A stretch of 64,000 bases of DNA from Tanytarsus gracilentus. Lineage: Eukaryota > Arthropoda > Insecta > Diptera > Chironomidae. Position 1 is the first letter of the stretch. Every line of letters starts with the position of its first letter. Under the pieces are notes generated by a model that did not search any database, had not been told where the DNA came from, and was given only the letters and a program-made list of their open reading frames with translations. Below are positions 1-10,102 of the stretch, in pieces. The translations under genes were made by a program, and so were the position numbers. The stretch spans positions 769,001 to 833,000 of the forward strand of contig JAXRKN010000041.1 of the NCBI GenBank assembly GCA_038502055.1, in the 5' to 3' direction.

Positions 1-211
1 AGCTAAAAATAAACGTTACACAAAAAAAATTTGTGTGTTATGAAAACTTTGGGTGGAAAATCACTGATGAAAAGGCATACATGCTATTCTGTGTGCATGA
101 AATGTTTTCTTCATTATTCGAATATATTCTCAATCACATAACCCTACTTGACTAATCCTTTATCGTGAAAATTTTAGAAAATAATTCATTTTTAATGGTT
201 TTAATTTTCAG
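1..211. other. Probable intron of the small heat-shock gene
   Basis: AT-rich sequence without a coding exon, ending in a pyrimidine-rich TTTTAATTTTCAG acceptor at 211. I see nothing else in it. Confidence 0.55.
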
Positions 212-637
212 TTCAACAACCTCAAACAACAACAATAATCTTTCAAAAGTACAATCAAATGCATCCGATATTAACTCTCCATTGATCCAAGAAGATGGCG
301 ATAACAAAGTTTTGAAGCTCAGATTTGACGTTTCACAATATGCGCCAGAAGAGATTGTTGTTAAAACAGTAGACAACAAATTAATGGTACGAAAATTCTT
401 CGTTTTTCAATCGAGCAGAAACCAGAACTTGCATTTTATTTTTAGGTTCATGCCAAGCACGAGGAAAAGACGGACACAAAGAGCGTTTATCGAGAGTATA
501 ATCGTGAATTTTTACTCCCGAAAAATGTAAATCCAGAATTTATCCGTTCATCACTCAGCAAGGATGGAGTCCTCACGGTCGACGCGCCATTGCCTTTAGG
601 TGCTCCTGAGACATTGATTCCAATCGCACACCACTAA
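212..637 (+). CDS. l(2)efl: l(2)efl-like small heat-shock protein (alpha-crystallin domain), 3' part only
   Basis: ATP-independent cytosolic chaperone of the Hsp20/alpha-crystallin family. Two exons are in the window, 212-386 and 446-637; earlier exons lie off the left edge. The first begins after a TTTTCAG acceptor with the third base of a codon, and the intron 387-445 has a GTACGA donor and TTTTTAG acceptor. Spliced, the protein reads through the alpha-crystallin beta strands (FDVSQYAPEEIVVKT, then VHAKHEEKTDTKSVYREYNR, REFLLPKNV, SKDGVLTVDAPLP), ending in IPIAHH. This matches the l(2)efl branch more closely than the heat-inducible Hsp20s, as judged from memory of the family. An AATAAA lies at 654-659, just after the stop. 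Bases 1-211 look like intron. Confidence 0.88.
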
Positions 638-895
638 TATGTTCCATCCCACTAATAAACATTTTTCAAAATTCAAATTGAGACAAAATTTACGACTTTT
701 CTCATTTTAATTAAAAATAATTTAATAGAGTCAGATAACATTTTTATTTTTATTGATTGATAACATTTATACACAAAACATGTTAGAAAGGTTAAACTGA
801 CATAATAAAAAAATAATTTTTTTTGCTTGCATCAATTTGTTTAAAAGTGTCTGAAATAGAAATTATAGATAACCCCATTTCAGATTGATTCGTTG

Positions 896-1711
896 TCAAG
901 TGCCAAATTTATTTCCAGAAAAACTTGATTTTTTAAGATGCTGGAATTTAGCGAGAACTTTAGCATCACCTTCAACTCCATTATTTTCCATTAAAAGAGT
1001 TTCAAGGTTAGGTTGATAAAGAAGTAGATCCTCGAATATATTCCTGTCGTCTGGAATGACTTGCGGCACTCCTGTGATGTTTAGTGATTTTAAGTTTTTA
1101 CATGATTTCAAAAATGTCAAAAACTGATAATAGCGCAAGTTGAAGCAGTAGCTAACATCCAGCAATTCAATATTTTCAATCGTTTTAAAAAACTCGCCGC
1201 TCATATTTGCATTGCCGGTGAGCACGAGCTGTTTTAAATTTTTTGTGTTTTCATTTTTCAAAATTGTTCCATTACTCGCTTCGTTAATGGCGCAATTGGC
1301 CAAGTTAAGGTAGATGAGTGAATCGAAGCAGCTTTGTAGCTTATCAAAAAGCTCCTTATCAAATTGCAAATAATTTATTGTCAGTTTTCTGAGGCACTCG
1401 CAATTATTTATCAATCCACTGATTAAGGTTTCTTTAATTTTTTCGTCCATGATGTATCCACCAGAAAATTCAAAAACTTTCATCGTTGGTCCAACACGTT
1501 CGAGAATTCTCTCCAAATAATTTACCCTCAAAGTTCTCAACTCAATTTTTAATTTGTGATATTTTCTACTTGAATACTCATTTATACAAGTCACTTTAAA
1601 CAATTTGCACGTTTCCTCAATGTCAATTAATTGATAGATGTCAAAATAGGTGAAGATTTGATTAAGGCAGTCTTGATTTAAAATATCTAAAATTGTCTGC
1701 ATTTTTTTCAA
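896..1711 (-). CDS. F-box/leucine-rich-repeat protein
   Basis: Single-exon gene of 271 residues. The N-terminus (about residues 5-45, ILDILNQDCLNQIFTYFD then LIDIEETCKLFK) has the hydrophobic pattern of an F-box, the Skp1-binding module of SCF ubiquitin ligases. The rest holds irregular leucine-rich repeats of the AMN1/FBXL type (LIYLNLANC, LKQLVLTGN, IELLDVSYC, LKSLNITGV). By family knowledge it would act as the substrate receptor of a Cullin-1 ligase; the substrate cannot be told. I cannot assign a specific fly orthologue. The start is the first ATG of a frame encoding MKKMQTILDIL; a second Met at residue 4 is equally possible. The next minus-strand gene ends about 290 bp upstream. Confidence 0.75.
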   Translation of the reverse strand: MKKMQTILDILNQDCLNQIFTYFDIYQLIDIEETCKLFKVTCINEYSSRKYHKLKIELRTLRVNYLERILERVGPTMKVFEFSGGYIMDEKIKETLISGLINNCECLRKLTINYLQFDKELFDKLQSCFDSLIYLNLANCAINEASNGTILKNENTKNLKQLVLTGNANMSGEFFKTIENIELLDVSYCFNLRYYQFLTFLKSCKNLKSLNITGVPQVIPDDRNIFEDLLLYQPNLETLLMENNGVEGDAKVLAKFQHLKKSSFSGNKFGT

Positions 1712-2002
1712 AATATTTTCACTCTTTATGAATCATGACTAAGATTTAAACATGACGTAACCATTTATGACGCCCACACATACATTCTCAACATAGTAGT
1801 GCTTTATATTTTTTTCTTGTCAATTCAAGTATCAAATTTTTACACCTATAGTGATCATCTTTTAAATTACAGCCCTGTGACATCATATTTGAAAAGACTT
1901 TTAAACAGCTGTTTACTCGCTTTTGCGCACAAATTAAATGATCTTTATTCATGAGCATTTCATTGTAATAATACATAATTAAAATTTTAAAGGATATAAA
2001 AA

Positions 2003-5000
2003 TCAAAACGACTCGTCGATCACTCCCGGTCTCTTTTTCTTATTTACATGCGCATAAAATTTTACATAGGAATCAATCAAAATTTTAATTTTTGCTGGAT
2101 TGATTTCACCTGATTTGCTGTGACAGATCTGAAAGTATATGAAGGCAATTAAAAATTTGGTTAATTGGACATTTTTAATTACAACCTTTGGAACTGCTTT
2201 TCGCATAATTTCCTTATATTGTTCCTTGGTTATCGATCGCTTTGAATAGTGAGGCTTAATAGCTCCTTTCACTTCTTCAATTACTCGCTCCTGGCGTTTT
2301 AATTTATTAATGTATTTATTTGTTGTATCAGCTAAAAAATTTAAAAAAAATAAATAAATTTCAATAAATTAAATAGAAATTTTCTTACATTTTTTACTGC
2401 CTTTAATTCTATCTAGACCAGGTGGACTTGAACTTCCAAAAAGTTCATCAAATAAATTTCCTGTTGGCTTAGAGCTTACATTAGACATGTTAAATGAGCT
2501 TTCATCTTCATTATTAACATCGTGATATGCATCATCGTGTGCCCCTGGCGAGTAAGGTGATTCAATTCCCGTGTTTGGATTTTGTATGCGTTCATTTTGA
2601 ATCACTTCACCAGCAGCAGAGTTGGTGGGAAAAATCTTTTCGAAAGCATTTGAGCTTGAAGTTACGACATTTTCTTCAGTAATTTGAGTTGGTAAATTCT
2701 TTTGTTGTGATGATGTTGTTGTCTGAGTAATGCCTTTAAGATTAAATTCACGATGCTCAATTGTTTTAGATGTTTTAAAATTTACAATAGAATTTTGTTG
2801 CGAACTCGAAACATTTTCATTTGTCGGTGAATTGAGGATATCAAAAGGATCATAAAGTTTTGTAGAATCAGGTGATTTTGGTTCATTATCATCATCATGC
2901 TTTTCTCCTTCACTGTCGCTCAATTCAATGACGTTGCTCTCTTTTTTGTACTCGGGCGTTAGTTCCTTAAATGGAGATCGTGCAAGATCTATGATTGCGA
3001 CTGGCTTAGAACTGACATTGATTTTTTTCTTTGCCGTTATGTCAACGATAGGTTCTTTATCGTCATGACTTGTTGATCTAAATGGACGATTTTCAGCTTG
3101 ACTGCTAAAATTAACACTCACCAAAATATTTTGGCCCGACGTGTAAATTTCCTTTGACAACGCCCCAGAAGATTTTTCATTGCTTCGAGCACATTTTTTC
3201 TTTTTAGATTTTTCACTAGGCGAGGGTGTTCGATCGCGTTTTCTGTTTCTCTTTGGGCTCTTTTCATCTCGATAGTTTCGCCTACGAGGTGGACTAATTG
3301 ATCGTGTTTGCGAGCGACTTTTTCTTACGGATTTTTTGTGCTTATTTTTCTTTCGTCTTCTTTCGCCACTCGAGTCCCTCCTTCTCGAATCACTGCGAGA
3401 TCTTTGACGTTGCTTTCTTTCATTAGATTTACTTTTTCGACGGTTGCGAAGTTGACTGCGTGAACGAGAATTACTTCTTGTTCTAGATCGGTTCCTTCCA
3501 AAGCGATCTCTTGCTCTTAACGGTGATTTTTCTCGAAATCTATCTCTCACGTTGTAGCGCTCAAGTTCTTGCCGTCTGCTTTGTTTCTTACTCTTTCTAT
3601 TGCTTTCGAATTTAGACGAAGATTTTATTTCCACCTTTTGTTGATCGACTTTTATCAAAGGTGGGGTGTAGCTGCGTTCTTGCTCATTTTCAAGATCAGG
3701 ACTGGCTGGTTGACTCTTAAAAATCACAACAGGTTCATTTTCTTCCGACACAATATCAGTATTTTGCTCTTGTTCACCTTCATCACTCATTTGAACCAAA
3801 TCGTCAAAATTTTCGGCATGCGATGGGTTTTCTTCAATGTTCTCTTGTTCATCATCCAAGTTATAAATAGAAAAGTTTGGACACTCGGAGGTATCTTCTC
3901 TCTCGGGTGTCTTATCATCAAACATATCAAAGACGGGTCTCTTTTTTTTGGGAGGTGACTTTTCTGGCAATGAAAAGCTTTCGGTAACTGATTTCTGCTC
4001 TTCTTCATTTCTTTCTGAATTTTGATTCAAGCTATTGCTCGTAAATGTTATTTCACTCGACAGAGAATTACTTTTAGTTTCATTTCTGTCAGCACTCTCG
4101 TTTGCTCTCGTTTCTTTTGGTAAATTTGAATTATCATCCGATGCTTTTGTCATTGCAACTTTTTCTGAATAATTAATTTGGTTCGAAGGTTTTGCAAAAA
4201 AATTATTTTCATTTAAAATTGAATCAATAAGATCGCAAGAGCTTGATGTTGTTGTAAAATTATCTATTACTCGCTTCTTGATCAATGCCTTTCGACGAAG
4301 TGGATTAACTGTATTAAAAGTACCTTGTATTAAAACTCCACCATCGCTATTACTACCTGTGATGGCTTCCGAGTAAGTTTCATTTTCGGCGGTTTCTTCT
4401 TCGTCAGGTACATAATCGAGTAAATTCATTGGTTCAAAAATATTAAAATTGCTAACACCTGCTTGATGTCTTGCGTGTTGCAATTCAAAAACATTTTGAT
4501 TCGCACTGAACGACCGTGCACTTGAGGTGGTACTATTTCTTGTAGATGCCTTTGATGCCCGCCTGCAAACTCTTCTTCTTTTTCTCCTCTTGCGAGTTTT
4601 TCGCTTTTTCTTAGTTTTAATGGGAAATTTCCCTCCACATTCTCTAACTTCATACTCCACCACTGTCGATCTCTTCCTTCTGTACGTTTTTCTCTTTTTA
4701 ACTGGAGATTTTCTCTTGACCCTCGTTGCTGGTTGTAAATTATTAGCCGTTGATGTCGATGGTTGGATGTTAACTATGCCGCGGAGAGTTCTTCGAGCCA
4801 GAATTGCATTTCTGATTCTCTCGCTCTGTAGAGTTCTTACGATTTGTGGCTGGGGTTGACTACGAAGTCTAGTTGAAGTTCCAATTTCACTGGTAATTTC
4901 TTCTTGTAAGTCATTAAGTTCATCGGCATCCTCCTCCTCTTCACTTTCCGAAGACTCCATTGCATTACACTCTTGACAATACCAATTATCAATTGGTATA

Positions 5001-5491
5001 TGATCCATTGCGGGTATTAAACAATCCATATGAAAACCCTTGTCACATCCATCACAGAGCAGCATAACTTCTTCTCTCTCAACACTTCCACATATTTCAC
5101 ATGCCGTGTACTCTTCCGCTTCCGTTGCAGTGTAATCTTTTAGACTGATTTGTTCACCAACATCGATCGTTCTCAACAAGTTGTTATCCTCTAAATTGTC
5201 ATACACATTTATCTCTGAAAACTCTTTTCGATCAATTGGACAAGTTCGAACTATTTTACTCCATTCCTCGATGCATGCAAAACAAAATGCATGATTACAA
5301 CTTATAGGCTTTCCTATCTCTTGGTCACTCGAAAATTTTAGGAGACAAATCGGACATTTTTCGACACTATCGCTATCGCCACTGGACGTATCCGTTTCGA
5401 ATCCATTATTCTCATCGCCTTCCTCATCTGAAACATCAATTTTTGCCGATTTTGAAGTTGACGGCTCTTGATGGCTTTTTTCGTCTTCCAT
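2003..5491 (-). CDS. PHRF1: PHRF1-like RING and PHD finger protein
   Basis: Nuclear ubiquitin-ligase/adaptor that by family knowledge links the RNA polymerase II C-terminal domain to chromatin and DNA repair. Coding exons, minus strand: 5491-2389, 2331-2186, 2128-2003 (about 1124 residues). A RING finger starts near residue 46 (CPICLLKF ... CNHAFCFACIEEW ... CPIDRKEF). A PHD finger lies near 127-176 (CEICG ... LLCDGCDKGFHMDC ... WYCQEC). Basic KKRKTRKRRKRRR tracts and RS-rich stretches near 640-740 follow. The C-terminus, built only after splicing (DTTNKYINKLKRQERVIEE ... YKEIMRKAVPKICHSKSGEI), is the conserved SRI-like tail shared with PHRF1/SCAF proteins. The last intron (2129-2185) is 57 nt and contains no stop in frame, so its retention would insert 19 residues. 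Confidence 0.9.
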
Positions 5492-5967
5492 TTTTATGAA
5501 AATTTTCTCTTAGCTAAAATTCAAGATTAAAATCATGAGCTTAAGTGCAATTAAGAAAGAAACTTTGTTATTCCTACAATGCTCTTGTCATATTACTCAA
5601 AATTATCGAAGTCTTCATTAAAATAAATTATGAAATTTCTCTCAATATTTTTTTCTTTTGAACTTGTTATTGAACACACTGAAATCAGTTTTCCGACACC
5701 GAGATCATATAAAAAATAAATGTTGAATATACGTTATATCAATTTTTCTTACATATATATATTCTTTTACACGAGCATTGTACGAGGGGTGTCAGAAAAA
5801 TTTCATAAATTTGCACACCTGAAACTTTAAAGTTTTTTTTATTTATGTAAATACTAAATTAGTTCTGGTAATTGAATTTATTCAAAGCTTAATTAAATTG
5901 ACAAGAATGTCTTTCAAAAAATATTTTATCATTATAAAAAAAGAATGAAAATAATAAAGTGGGTATA
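5492..5967. other. Intergenic region between PHRF1 and CIP2A
   Basis: About 476 bp holding the PHRF1 promoter (minus strand) and the 3' end of the CIP2A-like gene. No conserved coding sequence seen; AT-rich with one short CG-containing patch near 5775-5800. Confidence 0.4.
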
Positions 5968-8462
5968 TTACTTGAGTGTACTTTTCGTTCGAGACATAAT
6001 GGACATGATGGAGCTCTGGATTTTCTCTGCCTCTTTCAAATCATTCTCTAGCTGCACAATTCGAGCTTGTTTTAAAGTCAGTTCGTTTTCGTTAAGCTTA
6101 ATTACATCTTGGAGCTTTTCATTTTCTTTTTCCGAGTTCTTTAGTTTTTGCGCAATCTTCTTTTGTTCACCAACAGCTTCTGCTATTTCGCCAGCCTTCA
6201 GTTTCCTCTCCTCTTCTAAACTGCATTTAAGCTGTTCAATTCGCTTTTCATTTTCAATTTGTGCAAGCTTTAAATTTTTCTTCTCATTCTGGTGCTTTAC
6301 TTCGATTTCATTTCGCTCTTTGAGTAATTCTAAAAAAATATTTACCAAAAAATTAGCAAATTTTTCATTGTGCCCGACACAAAACTTACTTTCATTTTCG
6401 AGTTCCTTCATTTTCAAGACTTTTTGGGCGTGGGTTTTAGCCTGGTTTTCTTTGGTAATTTTACTTTGAAAGGTGGCCACTGAACTTTTGAGACTTTTTT
6501 GATCATTAAACAAAGCTTGATTTTCCTTTTGAAGATTTTCTTTATCCATCTCTAAACACCAATTTACCAGCTCTTGCGTCTCTCCCATTTTTCTCAAGAC
6601 CGAATTTTGGTGTTGCAGCTCCTGACACAAGTCAGTGTACTATATAAAAAGGAAAAAATGTTATTTATATTGAATACAAATGGTTAAAATAATTTTGGAC
6701 ATACCTTTTCAAGAGAGGCATTCAGAGCGTTCAGATGATCGTTGAAATAGTTGTTTTTATGTCGGTAGAGTGCAATCATATCGCTGGATTTTAAAGAATC
6801 CAATTCATTATTGTCAAGCTTTTCGTTAATTCTGTTTATGAGAGTATTCAGCTCGGAGCCCATGATGCGATTTATGTACTTTGAGCTGCTACTGAAAGCT
6901 TCACGTTGTCTCTCTTGGTTCTTTTTTTCATCAAAAATAACTCCTTGATGACTTTTTGAAAGTAAACGAGCCACCTTTTCGGTAGGATAGTAGTCAATGT
7001 GTCCAAAAGTCATTAAGTTCATCAATATTTCCTTATCTTTTGTTTCATATGCTCGTGCCAATACAATTGGAATGTACTCGTGTGAAAGAATTTCTTTTAA
7101 CTTTTCTCGGAAAATATTGAAGTGATTTGACATCAATTCGAGCGTTTGAATCAGGTGAATAATGAGGAAGATAAAGTCTTGATCGGCTTCGTGGATTTTT
7201 GTGGCTTCGACTTCATATGTTCCAATGATGTTTGTTATAAAAGCAGAAATTGCATTAATGTGATTATCCTCCAAATAACCTGCGCCAAGGCACACTTGCA
7301 AAAATTTCAAGAACGCTGATTTTTCTCTACACGTGATATTCTCTTCATCGTGCTCGTTCTCATTAAATTTTTCTATCACGCTCTCAATCAAACTCTTTGA
7401 AATTTTTCCAGAATTTTTTATGAATATGCGAAGAAATTCCAGAGCTTTTTCTGATTGCAGGAAATTGCTGTACTTGAATGTTTCCTTCACAAAAAATTCC
7501 ATTTCTGACGTGACGTTTTTATCAAGCTTTATGAGAACATTGTAGAAAGCAAAGAGATGACTGAAGAATTCATCTTTAGCCATTGAAGATTCTGGTTCGT
7601 TTTGCAAGGCACTTATTAAGCTCTTGTTTAGGTCATCGAGGTACTTGAGATTTTCTTCACAAATACTTCGGTCCATCTTGGTGTTCTCGGCATAATCTAG
7701 CAAATCAAGGCTGTGAAGCACTGGCTCGATATCAAACGAAAGAATCCCTTCTCGAATGCCTTTCAAACTTAGCGTGATGAGGTGAGTAAAATCTTTAGGA
7801 GTGACTTTATCGGCGATGACAACTAAGAATTTTAAGCCAATTAAATCACATGATTTATTTACTTTATCGCCGAGTTTCGATGAATTGAGTATTCTCATTA
7901 CTTGATGTCTTGCTGTAACATTTTTCATTATCAAATCGGACAGAATGTTGAACGAAAGTTTGGAGATTGTTGAATCGTTTCTTGTATTTTCGACACAGTC
8001 TCGTAGCACTTCAATGATGAGTTTTGTATTATGCTCGTCCAATTCGCTATGAGAAGATCTTATGAGATTCTTTACCAATGTCAATAGCTTAATCATTTTC
8101 TCCTCATTGCCATCCTGAACACTTAGAATGAGCTTAATTATTGCTGGTAGAAAATTTACAAAATTCATTGCCCTTATTAATGAAATATTTCGTGACACGG
8201 TGGACGTGGTGAGGAGGACATCCATGCAACTTTTGATCAAAATTGAATTTACATCACTGCTTAAGTTCAGTATATTGAAGATATTTGAATAAAAATTGTA
8301 AATTTCAAAGGAGTCAAAGTTGAATTGAGTATTCGTCAGGTCTTGTTGTATCAGAATCAATTTATTCGAGAGTGATATATCGTGCGACGAGGAGAAAAAG
8401 CTGATATCGTGAACAATTTTATTAAATTCTTTGACGTAGTTGATGATAGAAAAACTGGACAT
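5968..8462 (-). CDS. CIP2A-like protein (armadillo-type N-terminus, coiled-coil C-terminus)
   Basis: Exons on the minus strand: 8462-6705, 6639-6390, 6329-5968; 789 residues. The first ~550 residues are all-helical and leucine-rich, as in the armadillo-like N-terminus of CIP2A. The last ~200 are a long Lys/Glu/Gln-rich coiled coil. Two points favour CIP2A: the junction region (SSDMIALYRHKNNYFNDHL, LNALNASLEKYTDLCQELQ) parallels the vertebrate SDIMDVYEMKLSTL segment, and the coiled coil ends in a short IQSSIMSIMSRTKS tail. In vertebrates CIP2A inhibits PP2A-B56 and acts with TOPBP1 in mitotic DNA-break tethering. The 60-nt intron 6330-6389 keeps the frame open when unspliced. A generic coiled-coil protein is the alternative, so no symbol is given. 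Confidence 0.72.
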
Positions 8463-8856
8463 TCTAAAAAAATTGTTAAATATAAATAAATATTGTTAAA
8501 TTTTGATTAAAATATTGCTTTTCACTTCTTACTTGATTCGTTGTAATGTTTACAGATGTCTTATGCTGTTATTAAAACAGAAATATATTTATTTCGAGCG
8601 TTACAAATGTCAATAAATCTTAAATAAACTTTTTTTGTTCAATTTACTGCGAAAGAAACGTTAAAATTCATATTCTCATATTTGCGCACCCTCTTTCAGT
8701 TCCATTTAAAATAAAAAATTCCGTTACTATTTTTTAAAAACCAACAAATTTTAATATAGGTTTGATTAATATATTTTTTTAAGATTGATTAAGGCTACAT
8801 TCAAGTCACTTGCAAGAAGATAGTAAGAGAATCAAGTTAAATGAAAAATAAATAGT
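8463..8856. other. Intergenic region between CIP2A and BAP31
   Basis: AT-rich spacer with the CIP2A-like 5' region on the right side of that gene and the BAP31 3' UTR. Nothing else recognised. Confidence 0.4.
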
Positions 8857-9627
8857 TTAATCTGACTTATCTCCCGATGACAAAGACCCCTTATTTTGCA
8901 ATTTACTAAATTCTTCTGTGAGACGATCATATTCACGATTCAAAGATTCGGCTTGTGACAACAGTGCTGCCTTATCCTTGGCTTCTCTCTTCAATTCATT
9001 TTCCAGCTCTTTAATGCGATCCTCAAGTTTGTTGTCACCACTTGCTTCTGGTTTCTTTTGATCAGAAAGAAAATTGCGTGCCGCAGCACTTGCTGAAGCT
9101 GCTTGTTTCATTGATGCTTCCGATTGTGCAATGAGAGCTGCTTGTTGGGAAATCAAAATGATCAAACGACGGATAACGAGTGAAAGGAAAATTGCAAATC
9201 CACTGATGTAGAAATTACGTTGTGCTCGAAACAATCTCATGCTGTGCTGCATCCCCAAATTCAGGGTACTCTCTTCTTCCATACTACTGTATTTTCTCAT
9301 CTCACGTATTGCTTCCTGTACAATAACACTCTATATGAGTCACTATTTAAAGATAATTTTTTTAATAAACTCACCAAAAGAAAGATAACAAGCACACCAA
9401 GTACGAGATAGAAGTAAACTTGAGCCTGTCGAGTAAATGCACTCAGAAATTTCGATTTAAAAAATCGAGCCCATCTCGAGGCGCTAAATACTGGCAGAAC
9501 AAGAACAAGCACAATAGCCACCTCACTGTATAGAAACCCGGCTAAATATATAATGAAATTTGTAATAAAATCATGAAAATTCGAAAAGAAAAGAAATTTC
9601 ACCTATTAATGTCCACGTAAGGCTCAT
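8857..9627 (-). CDS. BAP31 (B-cell receptor-associated protein 31) homologue
   Basis: ER membrane cargo receptor/chaperone. Exons, minus strand: 9627-9603, 9541-9375, 9315-8857; 216 residues. The N-terminus (MSLTWTLIAGFLYSEVAIVL) and three hydrophobic segments (about residues 5-25, 43-63 and 100-122) match BAP31, including a charged RWARFFKSKFLSAF loop after the first segment. The cytosolic tail is a coiled coil (LEDRIKELENELKREAKDK). The start is fixed by the short first exon ending ATAG|GT, which splices in frame to CCGGGTTT. The C-terminus reads SLSSGDKSD, so the canonical KKxx ER-retrieval signal of vertebrate BAP31 is not present. Confidence 0.93.
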
Positions 9628-10102
9628 TCTGCAAACTCGATGTTTTCTTGAAACTTGAAGAGCTAATCTATGCGTTAAAGTGATTGGTGACGAAGTATTT
9701 TAAAGCTGGACTTATGATTTTAATTTTAGATTTTTCTGGTGAAATTTTTTTCGGCTGGATCTCTTCTTATTTTTATTTTCTCACTCTCTCTCTCTCGTTC
9801 TCTCTCTTGAAATTCAAATATTTTTAAACGGGTATTTTCTTCTTTTACTAAATTCTATTTTTATTTCAATTGAAAAAGTTTATGCTTTTGCATAAAACAA
9901 CATAAAATTATTATTATTTCATCAATCACATTAATTTCGTAATTTTTATAAACAGTATATAATGGTCAGAATATCCAGAAATCTATCAACAATTTTAGCA
10001 CCTATTTCGTTGAAGACTTGATTCAATTTTAAAATTCTTTAAAGCTACATATGAGCAAATATTTTTTTCTAGCATACGTGTATAAAAATTCCCCTTATAA
10101 AT
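9628..10102. other. Intergenic region with a CT-rich microsatellite
   Basis: BAP31 5' region and 3' UTR of the transporter gene. A (CT)n-type pyrimidine tract lies at about 9781-9808. Such GAGA-type tracts are common in insect promoters; a role here is inference. Confidence 0.45.

Noticed and set aside
1788..2006. 72-codon minus-strand frame left of PHRF1
   Set aside because: Lies after the PHRF1 stop in its 3' UTR and has no recognisable content.
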